Below are positions 33,459 through 42,822 of a stretch of DNA of 64,000 bases, in pieces. A program made the translations under genes and the position numbers. The stretch comes from Tsuneonella sediminis (GTDB lineage: Bacteria; Pseudomonadota; Alphaproteobacteria; Sphingomonadales; Sphingomonadaceae): NCBI RefSeq assembly GCF_051912845.1, contig NZ_JBNCBU010000001.1, positions 124,001 through 188,000 of the forward strand, read 5' to 3'. Numbering within the stretch: the first letter of the stretch is position 1; each line of letters begins with the position of its first letter. A model generated the notes under the pieces. It was not told the origin of the DNA. It did no database searches and saw nothing but the letters and a program-made list of their open reading frames with translations.

Positions 33459-34684
33459 AGCCGCTCGGTCCGATCCCGAGCGGGTACGAAGCGATAAACG
33501 GGCAGCTCGCGGTCGGCGAGCGGACCGCGCGAGAACTCGTAGCAGAAGCGGGCGGGACGCCCCTGTTCGTCTATTCGCGGCGCCACATGACCGATCGCAT
33601 GATCCGGTTGCGCCGTGCCATGCCCGAGCGGCTGGCGATCCACTACGCGGTGAAGGCCAATTCCTGGCAGCCCCTGCTCGAACACATGGCGGGGCTAGCC
33701 GACGGGTTCGACATCGCCTCCGGTGGCGAGCTGGCCCAGGCCACCGCGGCGGGGATCGACCCGGCGCTCATCAGCTTTGCCGGGCCCGGTAAACGCGACC
33801 GGGAGCTTGAAGCGGCGATCGCGGCTGGGGCGACGATCAATTGCGAAAGCGAGAACGAGGCGCGCCGCGCATTCGCGATCGGCAAGCGGCTCGGCAGGCC
33901 GCCCCGCGTCGCAATTCGCGTCAATCCGGATTTCGAACTTCGTGGAAGCGGCATGAAAATGGGCGGCGGCGCCAAGCCCTTCGGCATCGATGCAGAGCGC
34001 GTGCCGGCGCTCGCGCGCGAGGTGATCGCGGTGGGCGCCGAATGGCGGGGCCTGCACATCTTCACCGGAAGCCAGGCTCTCGACGCCGAGGCAATCGCCG
34101 AGACGCAGGGCAACGTGCTGGACCTTGCCGACCGGCTTGCACGCGAGATCGGTCACGGCCCGCTTCCCAGGCTCAACATGGGCGGCGGGCTGGGGATCCC
34201 CTACTTCGCGGGCGATGCCCCTGTCGACCTCGAGATCGTTGGCGCGCGCCTTGCCGCGCGGTTCGCAGACTTGCCGGACACGCTTGCGGACACGCAGCTC
34301 TGCATCGAGCTGGGTCGGTTCCTGGTAGGCGAGGCAGGGGTTTACCTCTGTCAAATAGTCGACCGCAAGCAGAGCCACGGCGAGACCTACCTCGTCACCG
34401 ATGGCGGTTTGCACCACCAGCTTGCGGCGTCGGGCAATTTCGGCACGGTCGTGCGCCGCAATTATCCTGTCGCCATCGCTACCCGCTTCGATGCGCAGGC
34501 GGACGAGGAAGCGAACGTCGTGGGGTGCCTGTGCACCCCGCTCGACCGGCTTGCGGACAAGGCCATGCTGCCCCGGGCCGAGGTCGGCGACATTGTCGCG
34601 GTGTTCTGCGCAGGGGCCTACGGCGCCAGCGCGTCCCCTGCCATGTTCCTTGGCCAGGGCCCGGCTCACGAGATGCTGGTTTAA
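33455..34684 (+). CDS. PLP-dependent decarboxylase, exosortase A system-associated
   Basis: 409-residue fold III (alanine racemase-like barrel) decarboxylase related to diaminopimelate and ornithine decarboxylases. PLP Lys in YAVKANSWQPLL, GFDIASGGEL, the SFAGPGK loop, GGGLGIPY, the ELGRFLVGEAG loop and the C-terminal CAGAYGAS that contributes to the neighbouring active site. It probably decarboxylates an amino acid to an amine. Coupled by ATGA to the ligase, so the pair could supply an amine and an activated acid in the same unknown pathway. Confidence 0.92.
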   Translation: MKPLGPIPSGYEAINGQLAVGERTARELVAEAGGTPLFVYSRRHMTDRMIRLRRAMPERLAIHYAVKANSWQPLLEHMAGLADGFDIASGGELAQATAAGIDPALISFAGPGKRDRELEAAIAAGATINCESENEARRAFAIGKRLGRPPRVAIRVNPDFELRGSGMKMGGGAKPFGIDAERVPALAREVIAVGAEWRGLHIFTGSQALDAEAIAETQGNVLDLADRLAREIGHGPLPRLNMGGGLGIPYFAGDAPVDLEIVGARLAARFADLPDTLADTQLCIELGRFLVGEAGVYLCQIVDRKQSHGETYLVTDGGLHHQLAASGNFGTVVRRNYPVAIATRFDAQADEEANVVGCLCTPLDRLADKAMLPRAEVGDIVAVFCAGAYGASASPAMFLGQGPAHEMLV

Positions 34685-34794
34685 CCTTTACCCGGGCACT
34701 GTCCCGATATGGGACCGGCCCTCTCAAGGCCCCTCAAACCTAACGGTATGTTCACCAATTTCGGCCAGACAGCAGGCCGGTACCCGCGCCTGTG

Positions 34795-34827
34795 CGGTGC
34801 ACCGGGTAGCTCCCGGACGATGCACCG
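34795..34827 (+). promoter_or_regulatory. stable nested hairpin in the leader of the EPS export operon
   Basis: Within the 176-base gap before the polysaccharide export gene, CGGTGCA at 34795-34801 pairs with TGCACCG at 34821-34827, and inside it CCGGG (34802-34806) pairs with CCCGG (34812-34816). The hairpin ends about 34 bases before the ATG, with a GAGG ribosome site between. It could be a leader regulator or an mRNA stabiliser. No riboswitch class was recognised and no sigma-54 signature was found in the gap. Confidence 0.4.
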
Positions 34828-34860
34828 TGACCGCGCAACGCGAGCTTTGAGGATGCATCG

Positions 34861-35505
34861 ATGCTGATTCCCCGTCCTTTCCGCCTTCTCGCCAGCACGA
34901 CCCTCGGTGCGCTGATGCTGGCCGGCTGTGCGACCGGTGGCGGGGGCCAGTTGCCGCCCGCGTCCTTCGTCGCGATGCAGGAAGGGCCGGGCGAGGATTA
35001 CGTTATCGGACCCCTCGACGAGCTGACCGTCAGTGTCTGGCGCAACCCCGAATTGAGCGCGGAGAAGATCCAGGTTCGCCCCGATGGCCGCATCACCACG
35101 CCGCTTGTCAGCGACATGCCCGCGGTCGGCAAGACCCCGGCGATGCTGTCCGAGGATATCCGGCTCCAGCTTTCGCAGTACATCGAGGAGCCGCTGGTCA
35201 GCGTCATCGTCACCAACTTTGCCGGGACCTTCAGCCAGCAGATCCGGATAGTCGGCGCGACCGAGAAGCCGGCCAGCATCCCCTACCGGGCGAACATGAC
35301 GGTGCTCGACGCGATGATCGCGGTCGGGGGTCTCAGCGAGTTCGCCGCGGGCAACCGGGCCAAGCTGATCCGTTTCGACAAGCAGGCGGGGCGGCAGAGG
35401 GAATTCGGCCTGCGGCTCGGAGACCTGCTCAAGCGCGGCGAGAGCGAGGCCAACGTCATGCTCCAGCCGGGCGATGTGATCATCATCCCGGAAAGCATGT
35501 TCTGA
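34861..35505 (+). CDS. XrtA-system polysaccharide export lipoprotein (Wza-like)
   Basis: 214 residues. Lipobox LMLAGC places it in the outer membrane as a lipoprotein. The polysaccharide export domain (EDYVIGPLDELTVSVWRNPELS, VRPDGRITTPLVSDMPAVGKTP) is followed by a SLBB-type domain (QQIRIVGATEKP, VLDAMIAVGG). It should form the periplasmic/outer-membrane channel of a Wzx/Wzy-type export machine with the Wzz-like protein and the tyrosine kinase encoded directly downstream. It starts the main plus-strand EPS operon. Confidence 0.93.
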   Translation: MLIPRPFRLLASTTLGALMLAGCATGGGGQLPPASFVAMQEGPGEDYVIGPLDELTVSVWRNPELSAEKIQVRPDGRITTPLVSDMPAVGKTPAMLSEDIRLQLSQYIEEPLVSVIVTNFAGTFSQQIRIVGATEKPASIPYRANMTVLDAMIAVGGLSEFAAGNRAKLIRFDKQAGRQREFGLRLGDLLKRGESEANVMLQPGDVIIIPESMF

Positions 35506-35521
35506 CAGGGCCCGGCGCGCG

Positions 35522-37024
35522 ATGAACGAAGTCTTCGAGGAACTGCGCGCAGCCGCGTACTCGGCCTGGACCAGGCGATGGCTGGTGCTGGGCGTCGCCT
35601 GGGGCGTGTGCCTGCTCGGCTGGATCGCGGTGGCGCTGATCCCGAACGCCTACGAATCGAAGGCGCGGATCTACGTCCAGCTCGACGATGTGCTGTCCGA
35701 GCAGCTCAAGATCGCTAACGGCGGCGCAGACGAGATCCAGCGGGTCAAGAAGACCCTCGCGGGCGCGGTGAACCTGGAGAAAGTGGTCCGCGGAACCGAC
35801 CTCGGCAGGGACATCGCCAGCCAGCGCGAGATGGAGAAGGCGGTCGCGGCACTTGCCGAGGACGTCAAGGTCGAGAGCGTCGAGGACAACTTGTTCACCA
35901 TCACCGCGCAGATCGGCAAGCGCAAGCTGTCGGATGCCGAAAACGCCCGGCTGGCGCAAAACGTCGTGCAGAAGCTGATCGACATTTTCCGCGAGGAGAA
36001 CATCGCCGGCAATCGCGGCGAAGTTGCCGAAACGGTGGTCTTCCTCGACCAGCAGCTCGAGGAAAGGAAAGCCGAGCTCGAAACGGCCGAGGCGAAGCTC
36101 TCGCAATTCGAGGCGGAGCATCCCGAGCTTGTCGGCGGATCGACCGCGATAGCCGGCCGCCTGTCGGGCACCCGGCAGGAGCTGCGCGGTGTGGAGGCAG
36201 ACCTTGCCGCCGCGCAGAGCGCGCTCGCCGCGATCAGCGGTCAGCTCGCCGGTACGCCCCGGACGCTCGCGGGCGCGGGCGACGGCAGCGCGCTGGGCCA
36301 GGCACAGGCCCAGCTGGCCGGGCTTCAGGCGCGCGGGCTAACCGACAGCCATCCCGACATCGTCGCATTGAAACGCCAGATCGCCCTGCTGCAGAAAAGC
36401 GGCGCGGGAAGCGCTGCGGCGGGCATGCCCAATCCCGCCTACAGCTCGCTCGTTTCGATCAAGGCGGAGCGCGAAGCGAACGTCCAGGCGTTGCTGGCCC
36501 GCAAGGCGGCCCTCCAGGCCGAGATCAGCGGGGCGATGGCCGACCAGGCGAGCGAACCGGCCGTCTCCGCCGAAGCGAACCGGATCAGCCGCGATTACGA
36601 AGTGCTGAAGAAGAAATACGACGAACTCCTCCAGAACCGCGAGGAGATGCGTTTGCGCGGGCAAGTCGAGAGCGAACGCTCGAGCTTCAAGTTCGACGTC
36701 GTCGATCCGCCCACCACGCCGCGTCAGCCGGCATCGCCGAATCGCCCGCTGCTGCTGTTCGGCGTGCTCGTGGCGGGAATGGCGGCGGGCATCGGCACCG
36801 CGTTCGCGCTTTCGCAGGTGAGGTCGACCTTCGCCACTGCGGCGGCCCTCGAACGGGCGTTCGATCTGCCCGTGCTCGGCTCGATCTCCGAGACACTGTC
36901 GGAAGGGGGCAGAGCGCTGCGGGCGAAGCGGATGAAAATGTTCTACGCCGGCAGCGGAGCGCTCGCCGGCCTGTTCGTGGTGCTGCTGGGGATCGAGTTC
37001 GTCCAGCGCGGCATGGTCGCGTGA
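35522..37024 (+). CDS. XrtA-system polysaccharide chain-length determinant (Wzz-like)
   Basis: 500-residue inner-membrane co-polymerase. N-terminal Wzz domain with a first membrane segment near 20-40 (WLVLGVAWGVCLLGWIAVAL), a long periplasmic coiled coil (about 170-380), the GNVR-type region and Pro-rich PPTTPRQPASPNRP before a second membrane segment (about 415-435), plus a third hydrophobic segment at the extreme C terminus. It sets polymer length and docks the kinase encoded next. Confidence 0.93.
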   Translation: MNEVFEELRAAAYSAWTRRWLVLGVAWGVCLLGWIAVALIPNAYESKARIYVQLDDVLSEQLKIANGGADEIQRVKKTLAGAVNLEKVVRGTDLGRDIASQREMEKAVAALAEDVKVESVEDNLFTITAQIGKRKLSDAENARLAQNVVQKLIDIFREENIAGNRGEVAETVVFLDQQLEERKAELETAEAKLSQFEAEHPELVGGSTAIAGRLSGTRQELRGVEADLAAAQSALAAISGQLAGTPRTLAGAGDGSALGQAQAQLAGLQARGLTDSHPDIVALKRQIALLQKSGAGSAAAGMPNPAYSSLVSIKAEREANVQALLARKAALQAEISGAMADQASEPAVSAEANRISRDYEVLKKKYDELLQNREEMRLRGQVESERSSFKFDVVDPPTTPRQPASPNRPLLLFGVLVAGMAAGIGTAFALSQVRSTFATAAALERAFDLPVLGSISETLSEGGRALRAKRMKMFYAGSGALAGLFVVLLGIEFVQRGMVA

Positions 37025-37037
37025 GGGGGCGGGCAAG

Positions 37038-38060
37038 ATGACCGAACAGACCAGGATCCTGCTTCCGGGCGAACCGCCGGAAGATCCGGGCACTGGTTCG
37101 CTGCTGGAGCGCGCAAGCGGGGCTTTCGGGCTGGATCCCTTCCGCCCGGCAAAGATGCCCGAACGGCTCGAGGAACCGCCGGCGAAACGCGCGGGAGTCT
37201 CCAGGCACGAGGCTGCCTCGGCTGCAAGAACGGCGACTGGTGCGGACAGGGGCGAGGCTGGAGCATCCGGCGATCTGCCGCCGGCACCCCCGCGCGCGGT
37301 CGCGTCGCCCGTAAACGAGAAGCCGGTCCGATTTTCTGGCCCCCGTCACTCGATCGATCGCGACAGGCTGGCCGATCGCGGGATCATCGTACCCGAAGCT
37401 GGGGCGACCGCGCTTCTCGAGGAGTTTCGCATCGTCAAGCGCGAGGTCATCGCCGCGGCCAATGCGGCCGGCGACGCAAGTTCGCGCCGGGTGCTCGTCT
37501 GCTCGCCGCACCCGGGAGAAGGCAAGACGTTCTGCGCAATCAACCTTGCCGTCGCGATGGCTGGCGAACGCGAGCGCGAGGTTCTGCTGATCGACGCGGA
37601 TTTCGCCAAGCCCTCGGTACTGTCGACCCTTGGCTTGCCCAAGCGCCCGGGCCTGATGGATGCGCTCGCGGACCGCTCGGTCGAAGTCGAAAATCTCGTG
37701 CTCGCGACCGACATTCCGGGACTGTTCGTGTTGCCAGCCGGCGAACAGAGCACGGCCGACAGTGAATACCTGGCCAGCGCACGCACCGCCGAAGTTCTCG
37801 ACCGACTGACGCGCGGTGCACCGCACCGGATGATCGTGTTCGACAGTCCGCCGGCACTGGCGGCATCGCCGGCGGCCGAGCTTGCCAAGCATGTCGGCCA
37901 GGCGCTGCTCGTCTGCCGCGCCGACCGGACCGGGCGCAGTGCGCTCGAGGATGCAGTGCGTCTGCTCGGCTCGTGTCCCGACATCAAGCTCCTGCTCAAC
38001 GCGGCGCATTTCAGTCCGAGCGGGCGAAAATTCGGAACGTACTATGGTTACGAGGGGTAG
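37038..38060 (+). CDS. XrtA-associated tyrosine autokinase (CpsD/CapB-like)
   Basis: 340 residues. A disordered N-terminal 100 residues precede the BY-kinase domain: Walker A SPHPGEGKTFCA near 156-167, Walker A' VLLIDADFAKPS and Walker B MIVFDSPPAL. The C terminus ends in a Tyr cluster (GTYYGYEG) suited to autophosphorylation. It works with the chain-length protein to control polymerisation and export. Its 3' end overlaps or abuts the start of the outer-membrane protein gene. Confidence 0.92.
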   Translation: MTEQTRILLPGEPPEDPGTGSLLERASGAFGLDPFRPAKMPERLEEPPAKRAGVSRHEAASAARTATGADRGEAGASGDLPPAPPRAVASPVNEKPVRFSGPRHSIDRDRLADRGIIVPEAGATALLEEFRIVKREVIAAANAAGDASSRRVLVCSPHPGEGKTFCAINLAVAMAGEREREVLLIDADFAKPSVLSTLGLPKRPGLMDALADRSVEVENLVLATDIPGLFVLPAGEQSTADSEYLASARTAEVLDRLTRGAPHRMIVFDSPPALAASPAAELAKHVGQALLVCRADRTGRSALEDAVRLLGSCPDIKLLLNAAHFSPSGRKFGTYYGYEG

Positions 38061-38064
38061 GGCG

Positions 38065-39687
38065 GTGAACCGGACAGCCATTGCACTCGCTTGCGCCATG
38101 ACGGTCGCGGCGGTTCCCGCCCATGCACAGGAACGCGGTTCCGACGACGGCCGAAAGGCGGTGCGCATCGGTCCCTATGTCGAGGCGAGTCACGTCCTCG
38201 CCGCCGAACTTTCGCCCGGGGACGATACCGTTACATACAGTCAGGCGGCGGTCGGGGTCGACGCCAGCGTGCAGGGGCGCCATAACGGCGGTTCGGCTTC
38301 GATCCGCTACGAGCGGACATTCGGTTACGACGACCGGGTCTCGGACAGCTCAACCCTCAGCGGCCTCGCGCGCGGCTACGCTACTGTCGTTCCCAACGCG
38401 CTCACGCTGGAAGCGGGCGCACTCGCTACGCGAACGCGGGTAGAGGGCAATGGCGCCACTTTCACTCCCGTCCGTAGCGATCCCGCGGAAAGCCGCATCT
38501 ATTCGGCCTATGCCGGACCCGCCCTGCACACGAGCGCGGGAGAGGCAGAAATCAACGCCAACTACCGGGTCGGTTATACCCGCGCCGAGGCGCCCGACGC
38601 TGTCGCACTGGCACCCGGCGCGGCGCGGGTCGACGTGTTCGACGAAAGCGTGGTCCAGAGCGCCAACGTTCACGCCGGACTCAGGCCGGGGGCGCCCCTG
38701 CCGGTGGGTATCGGGGTGGGAGCAGGGTTCTACCAGGAGGACACCACCACCCTCGATAGCCGCGTTCGCGACCTTCACTGGCGCAGCGACGTGACGGTTC
38801 CCCTCGGACCCAGCCTCGCGCTGGTCGGGGGTGTCGGATACGAGGATGTCGAGATCTCGAACCGCGACGCCGCGCGCGACGCCGCGGGCAACCCGCTGAT
38901 TGGCGCCGATGGCCGCTTCGTAACCGATCCGTCGTCGCCGCGCAGGCTTGCCTATGACGTTTCGGGCCTGATCTGGGACGTGGGCGTCGTCTGGCGCCCA
39001 TCGAGCCGCACTGCGGCCGAAGCACACGTCGGCAAACGCTACGATTCGACGACCTACTACGGCAGCTTCGCCTGGGCACCCGATACCCGGACGTCGGTGA
39101 ACCTGTCGGTCTACGACGGGATCTCGGGTTTCGGCGGATTGCTGACGAACGCGCTTGCCGCCCTGCCGACCGACTTCGCGGCCATCCGCAACCCGGTCAC
39201 CGGCGATCTGCAGGGTTGCGTCAGCGCGACCCAAGGTGGGGGCTGCCTGACCGGCGTGCTGGGTTCGGTCCGCTCGGCTATTTTCCGCGGGCGCGGCGTG
39301 CAGCTTGGCGTTTCAAAGCGGGTCGGCCGGATGTCGGGCGGGATCGGCGCAGGCTACGACCGTCGCCGGTTCATCGGCGCACCCGGCACCGTGCTCGCCG
39401 CGGCTAACGGCGTTGTCGACGAAAGTTACTGGGTTGCGAGCTATCTGACCGGCCAGTTGAGCCCGCGCGACAGCTTTACGGTCAATTCGCGTATCCAGTG
39501 GCTCAAGAGCGGCATTGCCGGCGGAGGGGATGCGACCGTGCTCGGCGCCGCTGCCGCCTATCGCCGGTACATCGACAGCGGACTGTCTGCGAACGCCGCG
39601 ATCAGCCTGGATCGGTTCGAAAGCGACACCGCAGGCCGCGACCTGTCCACAGCCGCCGCGCTGCTGGGCCTGCGCTACGACTTCTGA
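38065..39687 (+). CDS. PEP-CTERM system-associated outer-membrane protein
   Basis: 540 residues with a Sec signal peptide (MNRTAIALACAMTVAAVPAHA). The mature protein is rich in alternating beta-strand patterns and ends in an aromatic-terminated strand (LLGLRYDF), the hallmark of an outer-membrane beta barrel. Its place between the kinase and the ATPase matches the barrel family that is specific to exosortase A loci and probably supports polymer passage. Start is GTG at 38065; an ATG at 38044 overlapping the kinase gene would add seven residues before the signal peptide. Confidence 0.87.
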   Translation: MNRTAIALACAMTVAAVPAHAQERGSDDGRKAVRIGPYVEASHVLAAELSPGDDTVTYSQAAVGVDASVQGRHNGGSASIRYERTFGYDDRVSDSSTLSGLARGYATVVPNALTLEAGALATRTRVEGNGATFTPVRSDPAESRIYSAYAGPALHTSAGEAEINANYRVGYTRAEAPDAVALAPGAARVDVFDESVVQSANVHAGLRPGAPLPVGIGVGAGFYQEDTTTLDSRVRDLHWRSDVTVPLGPSLALVGGVGYEDVEISNRDAARDAAGNPLIGADGRFVTDPSSPRRLAYDVSGLIWDVGVVWRPSSRTAAEAHVGKRYDSTTYYGSFAWAPDTRTSVNLSVYDGISGFGGLLTNALAALPTDFAAIRNPVTGDLQGCVSATQGGGCLTGVLGSVRSAIFRGRGVQLGVSKRVGRMSGGIGAGYDRRRFIGAPGTVLAAANGVVDESYWVASYLTGQLSPRDSFTVNSRIQWLKSGIAGGGDATVLGAAAAYRRYIDSGLSANAAISLDRFESDTAGRDLSTAAALLGLRYDF

Positions 39688-39717
39688 CGACGACCGTAAC
39701 GGAACTGAGAGAAGAGC

Positions 39718-40863
39718 ATGTTCGACGATTTCTACGGTCTTTCGGCCCGGCCCTTCCAGCTGACGCCCGATCCGAACTTCTATTTCGAGAGCGGAACGCA
39801 CCGCAAGGCGCTGAGCTATTTGGGCTACGGGCTGGCGCAGGGCGAAGGCTTCATCGTCATCACCGGCGAGGTGGGCGCGGGCAAGTCGACGCTGGTGGCG
39901 CACCTGATGCGCAGGATCGATCCCAGCCAGCTTACGGTCGGACAGATCGTCACCAGCAACCTCGATGGCGAGGAAATGGTGATCTCGGCCGCGCAGGCGT
40001 TCGGCATCGATCTGGCCGGGAGCGGCGACAAGGCCGCCGCGCTCGCCGCGATCGAGGGGTTTCTTCAGGACGAGGCGCGCGCGGGTCGCCGCTGCCTTCT
40101 TGTGGTCGATGAATCGCAAAACCTCAGCGTCGAGGCGCTGGAGGAGCTGCGCATGCTGTCAAACTTCCAGCTGGGCGCACACCCGCTGCTCCAGACGCTT
40201 CTGCTGGGGCAGCCGGAATTCAGGCAGGTGCTGGCCGACCATGCGCAGCTCGAACAGCTGCGCCAGCGCGTGATTGCCGCGCACCACCTCGATGCGATGG
40301 AGCGCGAGGAGATCGAGCCCTACGTGAGCCACCGGCTCAAGTGCGTGGGCTGGTCGGGCAATCCGGCCATCGACCAGCGGGTCTTCGCGGACCTGCACGA
40401 GGCGACCGGCGGAATTCCGCGAAGGGTCAACCAGATGATGAGCCGGCTGCTTCTGCTCGGCGCGGTCGAGAAGCGCACGCGACTCGATGCGGCGATGCTG
40501 TCGTCGATCCGCAAGGAAATGCAGGACGAGAGCACGTTCCCGATGGCGGCGCCCAATCCTTCGTCGAAGCTGTCGGCGCCCCCCGCGGCCGGACCGATCA
40601 AGCACGCCTTTTCGTCCGCCGCGATGCCGGGGGCCGAGGTCGAGAAGCTTCTCGCGGACCGGGATGCACGCATCGCCGAGCTTCAGCGGGCGATTGCCGA
40701 TCTCGGCCGATCGCGACCTGCCTCAATCGGGGCCGACGAGGCTTGGCAGCAGCGTCTTGCGGAACTCGAAGAACGCGTCGCGGAGCAGGACGGCGCAGTG
40801 CGCCGCATGCTGGCGCTGCTGATCGACTGGCTCGAAGGCGAAACGCCGCGCGCCGCGGCCTGA
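39718..40863 (+). CDS. XrtA/PEP-CTERM-associated AAA ATPase (ExeA/GspA-like)
   Basis: 381 residues. AAA domain with N-terminal MFDDFYGLSARPFQLTPDPN, Walker A GEVGAGKST near 50-58 and Walker B LLVVDESQNL near 125-134, then an arginine-finger region GGIPRRVNQMMSRLL. The C terminus has a coiled coil (DARIAELQRAIADLG, LAELEERVAEQD). Its resemblance to ExeA suggests it energises assembly of an envelope complex for this EPS/exosortase system. Confidence 0.91.
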   Translation: MFDDFYGLSARPFQLTPDPNFYFESGTHRKALSYLGYGLAQGEGFIVITGEVGAGKSTLVAHLMRRIDPSQLTVGQIVTSNLDGEEMVISAAQAFGIDLAGSGDKAAALAAIEGFLQDEARAGRRCLLVVDESQNLSVEALEELRMLSNFQLGAHPLLQTLLLGQPEFRQVLADHAQLEQLRQRVIAAHHLDAMEREEIEPYVSHRLKCVGWSGNPAIDQRVFADLHEATGGIPRRVNQMMSRLLLLGAVEKRTRLDAAMLSSIRKEMQDESTFPMAAPNPSSKLSAPPAAGPIKHAFSSAAMPGAEVEKLLADRDARIAELQRAIADLGRSRPASIGADEAWQQRLAELEERVAEQDGAVRRMLALLIDWLEGETPRAAA

Positions 40864-40879
40864 CAGGAGAACTGCCGAC

Positions 40880-41767
40880 ATGGCGGCCCTGACCGTCCCC
40901 TCACGCAAGATCGTCAACGGCCTTTCGGTCGACGTCGAGGACTGGTTCCAGGTCGGCGCGTTCGAGGACGTGATCGCGCGCGATGCGTGGGAGCGGCTGC
41001 CTCTCCGCGTGGCCGACAACGTGCTGCGCGTGCTCGACCTGTTTGCGGAAGCCGATGTGAAGGCAACATTCTTCACGCTGGGCTGGGTGGCGCAGCGCAA
41101 CCCCGAACTGATGCGCAGAATCGCGGATGCCGGACACGAGATCGCGAGCCACGGGTGGGACCACGCCCGGGTACACTCGCTCGACCGCAAGAGTTTCGGC
41201 GCTGATATCGCACGGGCGCGCAAGGTGCTCGAGGACGTCACCGGCGCTCGGGTGACCGGTTATCGCGCGCCGAGCTTCTCGATCGATCAGCGCACCCCGT
41301 GGGCCTACATGGAACTCGCCGATCAGGGGTATGCCTACAGTTCGTCGGTCGCGCCGATCGCGCATGACCATTACGGCTGGCGCGAAGCGCCGCGGTTCGC
41401 CTTCAACCCCCTACCGTGGAGCCAGCTGGTCGAGATCCCGGTAACCACGGCCATGCTGGGAGGCCGGCGTGTCGCGGCGGGCGGCGGCGGGTTCTTCCGG
41501 GTCCTGCCTTACGCATTCAGCCGCTGGGCGATCCGCCAGGTCAACCGGACCGAGCGCCGTCCCGCGGTGTTCTATTTCCACCCCTGGGAGGTCGACCCCG
41601 ACCAGCCGCGCGTTCCCAATGCCCCGATGCGTTCCCGGTTGCGGCACTATACCAACCTCGAGAAAATGGCCGGCAAGCTGCGCGAACTGGTTCACGAGTT
41701 CGAGTGGGGCCGGATGGATATGCTGGCTCACCGGGAAGCGAGCCGCGCGACGAGCCTCGCGGCATGA
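40880..41767 (+). CDS. XrtA-system polysaccharide deacetylase
   Basis: 295-residue NodB-type carbohydrate esterase 4. Catalytic and metal motifs: SVDVEDWFQVGAF near 14-26, ATFFTLGWVAQR, the HxxxH motif in ASHGWDHARVHSL, GYRAPSFSID and the C-terminal FYFHPWEVDP. It should remove N-acetyl groups from the nascent exopolysaccharide. The stop overlaps the FemAB-like gene by 4 bases (ATGA). Confidence 0.93.
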   Translation: MAALTVPSRKIVNGLSVDVEDWFQVGAFEDVIARDAWERLPLRVADNVLRVLDLFAEADVKATFFTLGWVAQRNPELMRRIADAGHEIASHGWDHARVHSLDRKSFGADIARARKVLEDVTGARVTGYRAPSFSIDQRTPWAYMELADQGYAYSSSVAPIAHDHYGWREAPRFAFNPLPWSQLVEIPVTTAMLGGRRVAAGGGGFFRVLPYAFSRWAIRQVNRTERRPAVFYFHPWEVDPDQPRVPNAPMRSRLRHYTNLEKMAGKLRELVHEFEWGRMDMLAHREASRATSLAA

Positions 41768-42822
41768 ACGCGCCGTTCGCCCACACGGCCGAAACTATTG
41801 CGCGCGCGGACCTCGACGACCCGGGCGAAGCGGCCCGCATCGAGCGGTTCGTGGAGCAGCACGGAGGCACCCCTTTCCATCGACCGGCATGGCTGCGCGC
41901 GGTGGAAGCGGGGACGGGGCAGCGCGCGCTGGGCCTTCTCGCCGAAAAGGACGGCACGCTCACGGGCTGGCTGCCGCTGACCGAAGTCCATTCACCGTTC
42001 TTTCCGCGCGCCCTGGTGTCGAGCGGCTTCGCTGTCGGCGGGGGACCGCTTGCTTCCACGAAAATGGCCGCGCATCGCCTCTGCATCGCCGCGACCGAAC
42101 TGGCCGAACGGCGCGCATGCGCCTCGGTCGAACTGCGGGGGGGCGCGGCACCCGGTGACTGGGCGCACCATGCAACCAGTCACGCGGGATTCGCAGCGCC
42201 GCTTGCGGCAGACGACGAGGCGCAACTGCTCGCAATCCCCCGCAAGCAGCGAGCCGAAGTGCGCAAGGGACTGGCGACGGACTTCGCGGTGGAGATCGGG
42301 AAATGCGGTATCCACCGGTCCGCGCACTACCGGGTCTATGCGACCAGCGTGCGCAACTTGGGCACGCCCGTCTTCCCGCGTTTGCTGTTCGACGCGGTCC
42401 TCGATGCGTTCGACGCCGACATCCTCACGCTGCGCCTCCGGGGCGAACCGGTCGCCAGCGTGCTCAGCCTCTATCATCGCGGGGCGGCGATGCCGTACTG
42501 GGGCGGCGGCACGTTCGCAGCGCGTGCTTCCCGCGCCAACGAGCGGATGTATTTCGAACTGATGCGCCACGCGCGCGAGCGTGGCTGCGATACCTTCGAT
42601 TTCGGGCGCTCGAAAGTCGGCAGCGGGGCCTACGCCTACAAGAAGAACTGGGGTTTCGAGCCTCGTCCGCTGGCATATGCGACCTGGTCCGCCCAGGGGG
42701 CGGAAGCGCGCGATGTCGACCCGACGAGTACCGCTCACTCCGCCAAGATCGCGCTGTGGAAACGGATGCCACTCGCCGTCGCAAACCGCCTGGGGCCGAC
42801 GATCGCGCGCGGGCTGGGTTGA
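41764..42822 (+). CDS. FemAB-like protein, XrtA/PEP-CTERM system-associated
   Basis: 352 residues with duplicated GNAT folds of the FemAB type: FHRPAWLRAVEAGTG, the central RKQRAEVRKGLATDF, LRGEPVASVLSLYHRG, RANERMYFELMRHARERGCDTFDFGRSKVGSGAYAYKKNWGFEPRPL. FemAB enzymes attach amino acids from aminoacyl-tRNA to amines; in this locus the family may add aminoacyl groups to the polysaccharide, for which the upstream deacetylase could expose amines. The stop TGA and the next ATG share one base (TGATG). Confidence 0.9.
   Translation: MNAPFAHTAETIARADLDDPGEAARIERFVEQHGGTPFHRPAWLRAVEAGTGQRALGLLAEKDGTLTGWLPLTEVHSPFFPRALVSSGFAVGGGPLASTKMAAHRLCIAATELAERRACASVELRGGAAPGDWAHHATSHAGFAAPLAADDEAQLLAIPRKQRAEVRKGLATDFAVEIGKCGIHRSAHYRVYATSVRNLGTPVFPRLLFDAVLDAFDADILTLRLRGEPVASVLSLYHRGAAMPYWGGGTFAARASRANERMYFELMRHARERGCDTFDFGRSKVGSGAYAYKKNWGFEPRPLAYATWSAQGAEARDVDPTSTAHSAKIALWKRMPLAVANRLGPTIARGLG

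Noticed and set aside
34685..34860. Sigma-54 promoter for the EPS operon, as known for PrsR-controlled loci
   Set aside because: A GGGCAC is present but no TTGC element at the needed -12 spacing.
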